Positions 49,960 to 61,397 of a DNA stretch of 64,000 nt are shown here, in pieces. Position 1 is the stretch's first letter. Each line of letters begins with the position of its first letter. The position numbers were made by a program, and so were the translations under genes. The notes below the pieces were generated by a model, which was not told the DNA's origin, ran no database searches, and saw nothing but the letters and a program-made list of their open reading frames with translations. Source of the stretch: Paraplanobispora siamensis. GTDB taxonomy: Bacteria; Actinomycetota; Actinomycetes; Streptosporangiales; Streptosporangiaceae. The stretch lies in NCBI RefSeq assembly GCF_016863175.1, contig NZ_BOOJ01000008.1:1-64000 (forward strand), written 5' to 3'.

Positions 49960-52900
49960 ATGGACTTTCGTGTGCTGGGGCCGGTCGAGGTGGTCGGCGA
50001 CGACGGGGCGCCGCTGGACATCGGGCCCTACCAGCAGCGGGCGGTGCTGGCCCTGTGCATGATCGCCGCGCCGCGGCCCGTCCCGCCGAGCCGGATGATC
50101 GATGTGCTGTGGGACGAAGAGCCGCCGCCGGGAGCGGTCAACACGGTGCAGGCGTACGTCTCCAAGCTCCGTAAGGTCTTCGAGCCCGGCAGGCGCCGGG
50201 AGGTGCCCCCGGCGATCCTGGTCAGCAGGCCCGGCGGCTACGCGCTCGACATCCCGCCGCAGGCGCTCGACCTGGCCCGGGCGCGCGGGCACGCCGAGGA
50301 GGGCAGGCGCAGGGCCGCCGCCGGGGACCAGCGGGGCGCGGGGGAGGAGTTCCGGCTGGCGCTGGCGGAGTGGCGGGGGGAGCCGCTGGCCGATTTCGCC
50401 GGTACGGCGTGGGCCGACGAGGAGATCGCCCACCTGACCGAGTTCCGGCTGACGCTGGAGGAGGATCTCGCCGAGGCCGACCTCGCGCTCGGCCTGGGCG
50501 AGGCGCTCACCGGCGGGCTGGCCCGCCTCGTCGCCGCCCACCCGTTCAGGGAACGGCTGCGCGTGCTCAGCGCGCACGCGCTCTACCAGGCGGGACGGCA
50601 GGCCGACGCGCTGGCCGTACTCGCCGAGGGGCGCAGGCTCCTGGTCGAGGACCTCGGGCTCGACCCCGATCCCCGGTCGCGGGAGATGGAGCGGCGCATC
50701 CTCGCCCAGGATCCCGCCCTCGCCCCCCGGGTGAGGGCCGCGGAGTCCCGGCTGGTCGGCCGGGAGACCGAGGCGGGGGCGCTCGACCTGGCGATCGCCG
50801 AGGACGGTCACCGGGTGGTGCTGCTGGCCGGTGAGCCCGGCATCGGCAAGACGAGCCTGGCCGAGCAGGCGGCGCGGACCGCGGCGGACCGGGGGCACCG
50901 GGTGGTCTGGGGACGCTGCTGGGACGGCACCGGCGCGCCGCCCTTCTGGCCGTGGACGCAGGCGGTGCAGGAGCTGGCCGGTCCCGGCGGACCGGCCAGG
51001 CTGGCCGGGGGCGGCCGGTTCCAGCTCTACGAGGCCTTCGCCGCTCTGCTGAACGAGCACGGCCGGGTCCTGGTCGTCCTGGACGACCTGCAGTGGGCCG
51101 ACGCCTCCTCGCTGCGGCTGCTGGAGTTCCTGGCCACGACCCGGCTCTGCCCGGAGCTGACCGTGGTGGCCACCTACCGCGACACCGGCGTACGGCCGGG
51201 CGGTCCGCTGGAGCACGCGCTCGGCGCGCTGGCCCGGCTCCCGCACGTGCGCAGGCTGTCGCTGCGCGGCCTGGGCGAGGGGGAGATCCGCGAGTATCTC
51301 GGCAGGGCAGGGGCCGACCCGGGACGGGCCGCCGAGATGGCCCGGCTGACCGCGGGCAACCCGTTCTTCCTCGGCGAGGTCCTGGAGCTGGGAGAGAGCC
51401 CCGGGGCGCTGTCGGACGTCGTGCGCGGCAGGCTGGCCGGCCTGCCGCCGGAGACCGAGCAGGTGCTGACCGCCGCGGCCCTGCTGGGCAGGGACGCGGC
51501 CACCGACATCCTGCTGCGGGTCGTCGAGCTGCCCGAGGAGCGGGTGCTCGACATCCTCGACGCCGCGGTGGGGGCCCGGCTGCTGGCCGAGGGCGACGGT
51601 CTGACCTGCCGGTTCGTCCACGACATCGTGCGCGACGTGCTGCGCGAGGCGCTGCCGCCGCTGCGCCGCAGGCGCCTGCACGCCCGCATCGCCGAGGTGC
51701 TGGAGGAGCGCAGCGGCACCCGCCTGACCGAGATCGCCCACCACTACCGCGAGGGCATCCTGAGTCCGCGAATGACGGGTAAGGCGATCGGCTACACCCG
51801 CCGGGCGGCGGCCCAGGCGACGGCGCAGTTCGCCCACGAGGACGCGGTGGAGCACCTGCAGCAGGCGATCGAACTGATCGACCGGCTGCCCAGGTCGGAC
51901 GACGCGCTGCGCTGCGACCTCCTGCTGGACCTGGCCGAGGCGCAGGCGGCGGCGGGCATGAGCACCGCCGCCCGCGCCTCGCTGGAGGCCGCCGCGGTGA
52001 TCGCCGAGGAACTCGGGGACGACAGCCGGCTGGCCCGGGCGGCGCTGGGCCTGTCCGACCAGATCTACCTGTCGATGTACGAGGAGGTCACCGACGTCGA
52101 ACGGCTCGCCGAGCGCATCGACCGCGCCCTGGCCTCGGGACTGGCCGGGGACTCGCCCTGGCGGGCCCGGCTGCTGGCCGCCGCGGCGTTCATCGGGTCC
52201 ACCGGGCGGCCCGTCGGGCGGAGCCGGGAGCTCGCCGCGCAGGCGGTACGGCTGGCCCGCCGCACCGGTGACGACGGGACGCTGTCCAGGGCCCTGATCG
52301 TGCAGGAGCTGCTGCTGCGGGCCGGCGACGACCACGACCTCCGGCGGGCGGTCATCGCCGAGATCGTGGACATCGGCGAGCGCACCGGGGACCTGGCGAC
52401 CGAGTGGATCGGCCGCGAGACGGCCTACGTCGAGCTGGTCGCCCGGGGGGAGACCGAGGGGGCGGAGCGGGCGCTGGCCTGGCTGCGGGAGAACGCCGAC
52501 CGGCTGCGGCTGCCCTCGATGATCAGCCTCGCCGCCTGGCAGGCCGCGGTCCACGCCTACCTGACGGGGCGCTCCGGCGACGCGCTCGCGGCGGCCGAGG
52601 AGTCCGGCGCGGTCTATCCGGAGGGGGCGCTCGGCCGCGGCGACGCGCACCTGCGCCGCGAGACGTTCCGCTTCCTGGCCCTGCGGGCCGGGGGCAGGCC
52701 CGCCGAGGCCCTCGATCTGGCCGAGGAGATCCTGCGGGCGCGTCCCGAGCAGCGGCCCTGGCGGATCCTGCGCTGCCTGGCCCTGATCGACGCCGGGCGG
52801 GCGGACCGGGCGCGGGCCGGCTTCGCCGAGCTGTCCCGCGACGGCTTCGCCGGGATCCTCCCGGACCTGGCCTACCGGTTCGTGGCCGACGCCCTCAGCG

Positions 52901-53151
52901 AGATCTGCGCGCGGCTCGGCGACGTCGCGGCCGGCCGGGTCCTGTACGGCCACCTGACGCCGGGCGCCGGGCGGCTGCTGGGCTGGTCGGTGGCGGACCT
53001 GTGCCTGACCCGGCTGGCACTGCTGGACGGCGACGGGGAACGGGCCGCGCTCCACCTGCGGGCGGCCGGGGAGTTCGTCCGCCGCGCGGGGCTGCGCGTC
53101 TACGAACCGGCCCTGGAGGAGCTGGAGAAGGAGTGCTCCGCCCCGGAGTGA
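49960..53151 (+). CDS. SARP/AfsR-type regulator with BTAD and AAA+ ATPase domains
   Basis: A 1063-residue regulator. The N-terminal OmpR-like winged helix starts 'MDFRVLGPVEVVGDDGAPLDIGPYQQRAVLAL' and ends near residue 95. A BTAD helical domain (about 100-245) follows, then an ATPase with Walker A 'GEPGIGKTSLAEQ' (about 290) and Walker B 'VLVVLDDLQWAD' (about 372), then TPR-like helices to the C-terminus. The architecture is that of AfsR-type and LuxR/MalT-like STAND regulators, often pathway activators. No biosynthetic cluster is adjacent; the glgX-treY-treZ genes downstream are candidates only by proximity. Confidence 0.92.
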   Translation: MDFRVLGPVEVVGDDGAPLDIGPYQQRAVLALCMIAAPRPVPPSRMIDVLWDEEPPPGAVNTVQAYVSKLRKVFEPGRRREVPPAILVSRPGGYALDIPPQALDLARARGHAEEGRRRAAAGDQRGAGEEFRLALAEWRGEPLADFAGTAWADEEIAHLTEFRLTLEEDLAEADLALGLGEALTGGLARLVAAHPFRERLRVLSAHALYQAGRQADALAVLAEGRRLLVEDLGLDPDPRSREMERRILAQDPALAPRVRAAESRLVGRETEAGALDLAIAEDGHRVVLLAGEPGIGKTSLAEQAARTAADRGHRVVWGRCWDGTGAPPFWPWTQAVQELAGPGGPARLAGGGRFQLYEAFAALLNEHGRVLVVLDDLQWADASSLRLLEFLATTRLCPELTVVATYRDTGVRPGGPLEHALGALARLPHVRRLSLRGLGEGEIREYLGRAGADPGRAAEMARLTAGNPFFLGEVLELGESPGALSDVVRGRLAGLPPETEQVLTAAALLGRDAATDILLRVVELPEERVLDILDAAVGARLLAEGDGLTCRFVHDIVRDVLREALPPLRRRRLHARIAEVLEERSGTRLTEIAHHYREGILSPRMTGKAIGYTRRAAAQATAQFAHEDAVEHLQQAIELIDRLPRSDDALRCDLLLDLAEAQAAAGMSTAARASLEAAAVIAEELGDDSRLARAALGLSDQIYLSMYEEVTDVERLAERIDRALASGLAGDSPWRARLLAAAAFIGSTGRPVGRSRELAAQAVRLARRTGDDGTLSRALIVQELLLRAGDDHDLRRAVIAEIVDIGERTGDLATEWIGRETAYVELVARGETEGAERALAWLRENADRLRLPSMISLAAWQAAVHAYLTGRSGDALAAAEESGAVYPEGALGRGDAHLRRETFRFLALRAGGRPAEALDLAEEILRARPEQRPWRILRCLALIDAGRADRARAGFAELSRDGFAGILPDLAYRFVADALSEICARLGDVAAGRVLYGHLTPGAGRLLGWSVADLCLTRLALLDGDGERAALHLRAAGEFVRRAGLRVYEPALEELEKECSAPE

Positions 53152-53194
53152 TCGCGTCGGGTTTTGCCGGATCCCCTCAGGCTAAGGGAAATCC

Positions 53195-53572
53195 ATGGCA
53201 GTCAACCGGATCCTGACCAACGTCCTGTCCGACCGGCTCCCCGAGACCAGGGACTTCTTCGTCGACCTGCTGGGCCTGCGGGTCGACTTCGAGGAGGACT
53301 GGTACGCCCACCTGTCCGCACCGGGGAACCCCGCCCTGGAGGTCGCCGTCTGGCGCCGTGATCACGAGCTCATCCCCGAGGCCTACCGGGACGCACCCCG
53401 GGGCACGATCCTGACCGTCGTCGTGGACGACGTGGACGCCGTCCACGAGCGGGCGGTGAAACTGGGCCTGCCGGTCGTCGCCCCGCCCCGCGACCAGTTC
53501 TACGGGCAGCGCAGCTGCCTGATCCGCGACCCCAACGGCCTGCTGGTGGACGTCTCCACACCGGTTTCCTGA
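53195..53572 (+). CDS. glyoxalase/VOC superfamily protein
   Basis: A 125-residue vicinal oxygen chelate fold protein: 'LTNVLSDRLPETRDFFVDLLGLRVDFEEDWYAHL' and the closing 'QRSCLIRDPNGLLVDVSTP'. One VOC module, likely a dimer. Metal and substrate cannot be assigned; such small proteins range from resistance proteins to epimerases and dioxygenases. AAGGGA precedes the ATG. It lies between the SARP gene and glgX. Confidence 0.9.
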   Translation: MAVNRILTNVLSDRLPETRDFFVDLLGLRVDFEEDWYAHLSAPGNPALEVAVWRRDHELIPEAYRDAPRGTILTVVVDDVDAVHERAVKLGLPVVAPPRDQFYGQRSCLIRDPNGLLVDVSTPVS

Positions 53573-53696
53573 CGGCCGCGTCGCTACTATCCGGAGATTT
53601 CCGGCATTCCGGATGAGGCTGGTGTGCCAGGGATGGGAAAGCAGGCATGGCTGGGGGAGCATTGGGCATATCTCCACACCGCTGAAGGGCGGTGAA

Positions 53697-55794
<2,098 letters not shown>

Positions 55795-55802
<8 letters not shown>

Positions 55803-58062
55803 GCCCGCGCGCGACATCCACCGTGATTCCCACAGCGATTCCGCGGCGGCCTCATCCGGCCGCCCGGGACCGGGCCCCGCGGCCCGTCCCGCCTCCACCT
55901 ACCGCCTCCAGCTCACCCCGGACTTCGGGTTCGCCGAGGCGGCCCGGCTCGCGCCGTACCTGCGCGAACTCGGGGTCAGCCACGTCTACCTGTCGCCCGT
56001 CCTGCAGGCCGACCCGGAGTCCAGGCACGGCTACGACGTCACCGACCACTCGCGGATCCGCCAGGAGTTCGGCGGGATCGAGGGGCTGCGGGCGCTGGCC
56101 GCGACGCTGCGGGACAACGACCTGGGGATCGTGGTGGACGTCGTCCCCAACCACATGACGGTCCCGGTGCCCGAGTCGGGCAACCCCGCGCTGTGGTCGG
56201 TGCTCAAGGACGGCCGGGACTCGCCGTACGGCTCCTGGTTCGACATCGACTGGTCCGACGGCAAGGTCGGCATGCCGGTGCTCGGCGACGACACCGAGCC
56301 GGTCGTGGACGGTGACGTGCTGCGCTACTACGAGCACGTCTTCCCCTACCCGGACACGCACTACCGGCTGGTCGACTGGCGCAAGGGGCCCGGCTACCGG
56401 CGCTTCTTCGACGTGTCGTCGCTGATCGGGGTGCGGGTGGAGGACCCGGAGGTCTTCGACGCCACCCACGAGGTGATCCTCTCGCTGGTGCGGGACGGCC
56501 TCGTCCAGGGGCTGCGGGTGGACCACCCGGACGGCCTGGCCGACCCGCGCGGCTACCTGGCCCGGCTGCGCGCCGCCTCGGGCGGGCTGTGGACGGTGGC
56601 GGAGAAGATCCTGGTCGGCGAGGAACGGCTCCCGGACGACTGGGACTGCGACGGCACCACCGGCTACGACGTGCTCAACCGGATCACCGGGCTGTTCGTG
56701 GACCCGGCCTCGGCCGGGCCGCTGACGGACCTGTTCGTCCTGCACACCGGCGCGCCGCGCGAGTACGCGACCGTGGTCCGCGAGTCCAAGAAGTACGTCC
56801 TGGAGCTGTTCTTCGGCTCCGAGCTCGACCGGCTGGCCGCGACCACCGGGGCCGACCGCGAGGTCCTGGCGGAGCTGCTGACCGCCATGCCCGTCTACCG
56901 GGCCTACACGGTGCCGGGCGAGCCCGTGCCCGCGGCCTCGGCCGCGATCGTGGAGGAGGCCGGCAGGGTCGCGGCCGGGCACCTGCCCGAGGGCGCCCCG
57001 GTGGCGGAGGCGGTGGAGAAGGTGCTGTACGGCCCCGCCGAGGGCGTGGTCCGCTTCCAGCAGACCTGCGGCCCGGTGATGGCCAAGGGGGTGGAGGACA
57101 CCGCGCTCTACCGGTGGTACCCGCTGTCGTGCCTGAACGAGGTGGGCGGGGAGCCCGACCGGTTCGGCGCCGAGCTGGAGGAGTTCCACGCCTTCGTCCG
57201 GGCGATGCCCAGGGGCACGATGACGACGCTGTCCACCCACGACACCAAGCGCTCGGAGGACGTGCGGGCCCGGCTGGCGGTGCTGTCGGAGCTGCCCGGC
57301 ACCTGGGCGCAGGCGGTCGGCGAGTGGTCGTCCAAGGTCTCCTTCGACCCGCGCCTGGACTATCTGGCCTGGCAGAACCTGATGGCCGCCTGGCCGATCG
57401 ACGCCGACCGGTTCTTCGACTACCTGTTCAAGGCGGCCCGCGAGGCCAAGACGGCGATCTCCTGGGCCACCCCCGACCCCGCCTACGAGGAGGGGCTGCG
57501 CGATTTCGTACGGCGGGCGATCGACGAGTGCGGGCCCTCGATCGCGGACTTCACCGCCAGGATCGAGCCCTACGCGCGCTCCAACTCCCTGGGCCAGAAG
57601 CTGGTGCAGCTCATGCTCCCCGGCGTGCCCGACCTCTACTGGGGCAACGAGATCACCGACTTCTCGCTGGTCGACCCGGACAACCGCCGCCCGGTCGACT
57701 TCGAGCTGCGGCGCGAGATGCTCTCGCGGGCGCGGAGTGGTGAGGGGATGTCCTGGGACGAGGAGAAGCTGCTGCTCACCAGGGAGGCGCTCAACCTGCG
57801 GCGGCGCATCGACCCCGACGCGCCGTACGTCCCGATCGAGGCCGACCCGCACGTGATCGCCTTCGCGCGGGGCGAGCAGGCGGTGGCGGTGGCCACCCGG
57901 CTGCCGGTCGGGCTGGAACGGCTCGGCGGCTGGGGAGGCCGCACGCTGACGCTGCCGCACGGGCGCTGGCGGGATCTGCTGTGCGGGGTCGAGCACACCG
58001 GGCGGATCCCCCTGGCGCATCTGCTCTCGCATCACCCGGTCGCGCTTCTGGAAAGGGAGTAG
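55795..58062 (+). CDS. treY: malto-oligosyltrehalose synthase TreY
   Basis: A 755-residue GH13 enzyme that isomerises the reducing-end bond of maltodextrins to a trehalose linkage. Motifs: 'STYRLQLTPDFGFAEAARLAPYL', 'DVVPNHM', 'GLRVDHPDGLADP' with the nucleophile Asp (about 243), and 'STHDTKRSEDVRARL'. The first 30 residues are a low-complexity extension. The GTG lies inside the glgX stop region, giving an 8-base overlap and coupling. Confidence 0.95.
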
Positions 58063-58065
58063 CCG

Positions 58066-59784
58066 ATGTTCGAGGTGTGGGCGCCGCAGGCGGCGTCGGT
58101 CGAGGTGGAGATCGACGGGACCCGGCACCCGATGCGGGCGGGGCGGGGCGGCTGGTGGACGGCCGAGGTGCCCGGGGCCGGGCACGGCACGGACTACTGG
58201 TTCCGGCTGGACGGCGGCGACCGGCTGCCCGACCCGCGGACCCGCTGGCAGCCCGAGGGCATCTTCGGGCCGAGCCGGGTCTACGACCACGACCGGTTCG
58301 TGTGGGGCGACGACCTGTGGACCGGCCGCACCCTCGCCGGGTCGATCATCTACGAGCTGCACATCGGCACCTTCACCCCGGCCGGGACGTTCGAGGCGGC
58401 GATCGAGAAGCTGGACCACCTGGCCGCGCTCGGCGTCGGCTTCGTGGAGGTCATGCCGGTGCCGCCGGTCCCGGGCGGGCGCAACTGGGGCTACGACGGG
58501 GTGGACCTGTGGGCGGTGACCGACAACTACGGCGGTCCCGACGGGTTCAAGCGCTTCGTCGACGCCTGCCACCGTCAGGGGCTGGGGGTCATCCTCGACG
58601 TGGTCTACAACCACCTCGGCCCGTCGGGGAACTTCCTTGCCCCCTTCGGGCCCTACTTCCACTCCTCCGCCTCCTCCTTCTGGGGGCAGGCGGTCAACCT
58701 GGACGGTCCCGGCTCCGACGAGGTGCGCCGCTACTTCGTCGGCAACGCGCTGCAGTGGCTGCGCGACTACCACGTCGACGGCCTGCGGCTGGACGCCGTG
58801 CACGCCCTGCACGACAGGCGGGCCGTGCACCTGCTGGAGGAGCTGGCGGTCGAGGCGGACAACCTGTCGGCCGCGCTGGGCCGGCCGCTGACGCTCATCG
58901 CGGAGTCCGACCTCAACGACCCGCGGCTGGTGACCCCGCGGGAGGCCGGCGGGTACGGCCTGGCCGCCGTCTGGAACGACGACGTGCACCACGCCCTGCA
59001 CACGGCGGTGACGGGGGAGCGGCACGGCTACTACGAGGACTTCGCCGCGACACCGGCCGGCGCGCTGGCCAAGGTGCTGACCTCGGCCTACTACCACGAC
59101 GGGACGTACTCCAGTTTCCGCGGGCGGGCCCACGGCCGTCCGGCCCGGCACGTCCCCGGTCACCGGTTCGTCGTCTGCGCGCAGAACCACGACCAGATCG
59201 GCAACCGCGCCGAGGGGGACCGGATGGACCCCCAGGCCCTGCGGCTGGCGGCGGGACTGCTGCTGACCTCGCCGTTCACCCCGATGCTGTTCATGGGCGA
59301 GGAGTGGGGGGCGCGCACGCCGTTCCTGTTCTTCACCGACCACGTCGAGCCGCACCTGCGCGAGGACGAGGCCGACCGGCGGCGCAGGGAGTTCGTCGGC
59401 TTCGGCTACGACGACTGGGCGGGCAAGGCGCCCGACCCGAGCGAGGAGACGACGTTCCTGCGGGCCAAGCTCGACTGGAGCGAGCTGGAGCACGACGCCC
59501 ACCGGGCCCATCTCGACTGGTACCGCGCGCTGATCGCGCTGCGCCGGGAGCATCCGGATCTGTCGGACCCGCGGCTCGACCGGGTCCGGGTGGAGCAGGA
59601 GGACGCCTGGCTGGTGGTGCACCGGGGCGCCTTCCGGGTGGCGGCCAACCTCGGCCCGGCGCCGGTCACGCTGCAGACCCAGCCGGCCGAGATCGTGCTC
59701 GCCTCCGATCCCGGGGTGCACCTGGGCCCCGATCTCGTCCTGCCCCCGCGATCCCTGGCCGTGCTCAGGACCACCGGCTCCTGA
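58066..59784 (+). CDS. treZ: malto-oligosyltrehalose trehalohydrolase TreZ
   Basis: A 572-residue GH13 enzyme that releases trehalose from the TreY product. An N-terminal CBM48-like domain ('FEVWAPQAASVEVEIDG') is followed by the barrel with 'LDVVYNHLGPSGN', nucleophile Asp in 'DGLRLDAVHALHD' (about 243), Glu in 'LIAESDLNDPRL' (about 280) and 'QNHDQIGNR' (about 374). It starts 3 bases after treY. Together glgX, treY and treZ form the glycogen-to-trehalose route for osmotic and desiccation stress. Confidence 0.95.
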   Translation: MFEVWAPQAASVEVEIDGTRHPMRAGRGGWWTAEVPGAGHGTDYWFRLDGGDRLPDPRTRWQPEGIFGPSRVYDHDRFVWGDDLWTGRTLAGSIIYELHIGTFTPAGTFEAAIEKLDHLAALGVGFVEVMPVPPVPGGRNWGYDGVDLWAVTDNYGGPDGFKRFVDACHRQGLGVILDVVYNHLGPSGNFLAPFGPYFHSSASSFWGQAVNLDGPGSDEVRRYFVGNALQWLRDYHVDGLRLDAVHALHDRRAVHLLEELAVEADNLSAALGRPLTLIAESDLNDPRLVTPREAGGYGLAAVWNDDVHHALHTAVTGERHGYYEDFAATPAGALAKVLTSAYYHDGTYSSFRGRAHGRPARHVPGHRFVVCAQNHDQIGNRAEGDRMDPQALRLAAGLLLTSPFTPMLFMGEEWGARTPFLFFTDHVEPHLREDEADRRRREFVGFGYDDWAGKAPDPSEETTFLRAKLDWSELEHDAHRAHLDWYRALIALRREHPDLSDPRLDRVRVEQEDAWLVVHRGAFRVAANLGPAPVTLQTQPAEIVLASDPGVHLGPDLVLPPRSLAVLRTTGS

Positions 59785-59788
59785 TCAG

Positions 59789-59805
59789 CCCCGGCTCAGC
59801 CGGGG
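59789..59805. terminator. hairpin between convergent treZ and the DUF523 gene
   Basis: CCCCGGC (59789-59795), loop TCA, and GCCGGGG (59799-59805) form a perfect stem. The loop is the minus-strand stop codon of the DUF523-DUF1722 gene. It may terminate both strands. Confidence 0.55.
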
Positions 59806-60794
59806 ACGTGGTTGCGCAGGCGGAGTTCTTCCGGGTAGGGCGCGAAGTACGTCTGGTTCCTGACGTAGTCGGCGCCCTCCCCCTGGGCGTCGTGCATGAT
59901 CAGGGCCGTGGGCACGCTGAGGGACACCAGGCCGGCCTGGTAGGAGGAGATGACCTCCGTCAGGTCGGCCCGCCGGGCGGGGTCCAGCGTGTCGCCGATC
60001 ATCCCCATGCAGTGCTGGAGCACGTTGACGTGGCGGCCGATGCTCGCCTTGCGGCTGAAGGCCGTACGGAAGGCGGTGCTGTACTTGCCGATCAGCTCCC
60101 GGCGGCTCAGCACGCCGGCGAGGGCGACGGCCCGGCCGGCCTCGTGGTAGGCGACGGGGTCGTGCGAGAGCAGCTGCATCTTGTGGCGGGTGTGGAAGGC
60201 CACCAGGTCGCGCGGGCTCCAGTCGCTCTGCATGAACGCGCGCAGCCGCGCGTGGGCGAAGACGCGCTCGACGAAGGTCTCGCGCAGCAACGCGTCGTTC
60301 AGCCGTCCCTCGTCCTCCACCGGCAGCAGCGGGTGGGTGTCCATGATGCGGGCGGCGAACACGCCCCGGCTCCTGCGGTCGACGGCCGAGTCCCCGGCGT
60401 AGACCGGTATGCCGTGGATCCCGCAGCTGGGGCTCTTGGACTTGAAGACGTAGCCGTCCACGTCGAGGGCGGCCGCCCGCTCGGTGGCCAGGAGCGCCAT
60501 CCGGCCGGTGAGGTCGGCCCGCGTCTTCCTGGTGACCAGGCGGGGGCCGTCGGGCGAGCGTTCGAGGCGCAGGCTCTCGCGGGGGGCGCCGAGGCCGATC
60601 TCCATCTCCGGGCAGACCGGCACCCAGTCCACATGCGGATCCAGCTCCCCGCTGAGGAACCGGTCGCGGCTGTGCCCGCCGTTGAAGCGCACCATCTCGC
60701 CGATCAGGCAGCTCGACACCGCGATCCTGGGCCTGACCTCGTGGTTCGTATGGGCTCTCATGTCGTGGTTCATACCGCTCAGACCGCCTTTCAC
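59796..60794 (-). CDS. DUF523-DUF1722 (YbgA-type) protein
   Basis: A 332-residue two-domain protein: DUF523 (about residues 20-170, 'RIAVSSCLIGEMVRFNGGHSRDRFLSGEL', 'KSKSPSCGIHGIPVY' with conserved Cys) and DUF1722 (about 200-315, 'MQSDWSPRDLVAFHTRHKMQLLSHDP', 'VLQHCMGMIGDTLD'). E. coli YbgA, a DUF1722 protein, is encoded next to photolyase. Here the gene is coupled by GTGA to an ECF sigma gene in a cluster with a photolyase. Biochemical role is not firmly established; conserved cysteines suggest a metal or thiol site. Confidence 0.9.
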   Translation of the reverse strand: MKGGLSGMNHDMRAHTNHEVRPRIAVSSCLIGEMVRFNGGHSRDRFLSGELDPHVDWVPVCPEMEIGLGAPRESLRLERSPDGPRLVTRKTRADLTGRMALLATERAAALDVDGYVFKSKSPSCGIHGIPVYAGDSAVDRRSRGVFAARIMDTHPLLPVEDEGRLNDALLRETFVERVFAHARLRAFMQSDWSPRDLVAFHTRHKMQLLSHDPVAYHEAGRAVALAGVLSRRELIGKYSTAFRTAFSRKASIGRHVNVLQHCMGMIGDTLDPARRADLTEVISSYQAGLVSLSVPTALIMHDAQGEGADYVRNQTYFAPYPEELRLRNHVPG

Positions 60795-61318
60795 GCCGCG
60801 ACCGGGGTCAGGAGGTCCGAAAGCCGGCGCAGGCCCCGGGCCGTGCGGGCCTTGACGGTGCCGAGCGGGACGCTCAGCCTCTCCGCGATCTCCCGCTGTG
60901 TCAGGTCGCCGTAGTAGGCCAGCTCGATGGCCTGGCGCTGCGGCGCGGGCAGCTCGGCCAGCGCCCGGCGGACCCGGTCGCGGTCGGCGAGGCCGTCACC
61001 GTAGGACCGCCCGTCCGCACCCGGCGGGTCGGCGACCGCGTCCAGCGGCACGGTCGCCAGGCGGCGCACCCGCAGGTGGTCGACCGCGCGGTTGTGCGCG
61101 ATGCCGAGCAGCCACGCGGGCAGGCTCCTGGCCGGGTCGTAGCGGTGACGGCAGCGCCACACCTCCGCGAAGACCACTTGTTGCAGGTCTTCCACGTCCT
61201 GGGCGGGCACGAAGCGGCGCAGGTAGGAGCGGATGAGGGCCGCGTGGGTGCGCAGGCACTCCACCAGGGCCATGTCGTCGCCGGCCGCCAGTCGCGCGTT
61301 CAAAGTGTCCGTGGTCAT
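60791..61318 (-). CDS. ECF sigma factor (LitS-like by context)
   Basis: A 175-residue sigma-70 ECF factor with region 2 ('RTHAALIRSYLRRFVPAQDVEDLQQVVFAEVWRCRHRYDPARSLPAWLLGIAHNRAVDHLR') and region 4 ('LPAPQRQAIELAYYGDLTQREIAERLSVPLGTVKARTARGLRRL'). No anti-sigma gene is adjacent. ATG 61318 has a perfect GGAGGAG upstream. Its position between a LitR/CarH-like regulator and a YbgA-type gene, near a photolyase, matches Streptomyces litR-litS light-response loci (known from S. coelicolor), so a light-induced sigma factor is inferred. Confidence 0.93.
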   Translation of the reverse strand: MTTDTLNARLAAGDDMALVECLRTHAALIRSYLRRFVPAQDVEDLQQVVFAEVWRCRHRYDPARSLPAWLLGIAHNRAVDHLRVRRLATVPLDAVADPPGADGRSYGDGLADRDRVRRALAELPAPQRQAIELAYYGDLTQREIAERLSVPLGTVKARTARGLRRLSDLLTPVAA

Positions 61319-61335
61319 GATCTCCTCCTTCCCTG

Positions 61336-61383
61336 AAAACCTATTCAAAACTTATTCATACCCATCCGCAGCCAAGACCACAA
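61336..61383 (-). promoter_or_regulatory. sigma gene promoter with 11-bp direct-repeat operator
   Basis: On the minus strand TTGTGG (61378-61383) and TATGAA (61355-61360) are spaced by 17 bases. Overlapping and just downstream are the direct repeats TGAATAAGTTTT (61347-61358) and TGAATAGGTTTT (61336-61347), period 11. CarH-type B12 regulators are known to bind 11-bp direct repeats, so this is a strong candidate site for the MerR protein encoded next door. Confidence 0.65.
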
Positions 61384-61397
61384 GGTGAACGGATTGA

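Noticed and set aside
49153-53055. Long minus-strand frame opposite the SARP gene
   Set aside because: Low-complexity Pro/Gly/Arg/Gln translation without motifs, whereas the plus strand encodes a clear SARP/BTAD/AAA protein.
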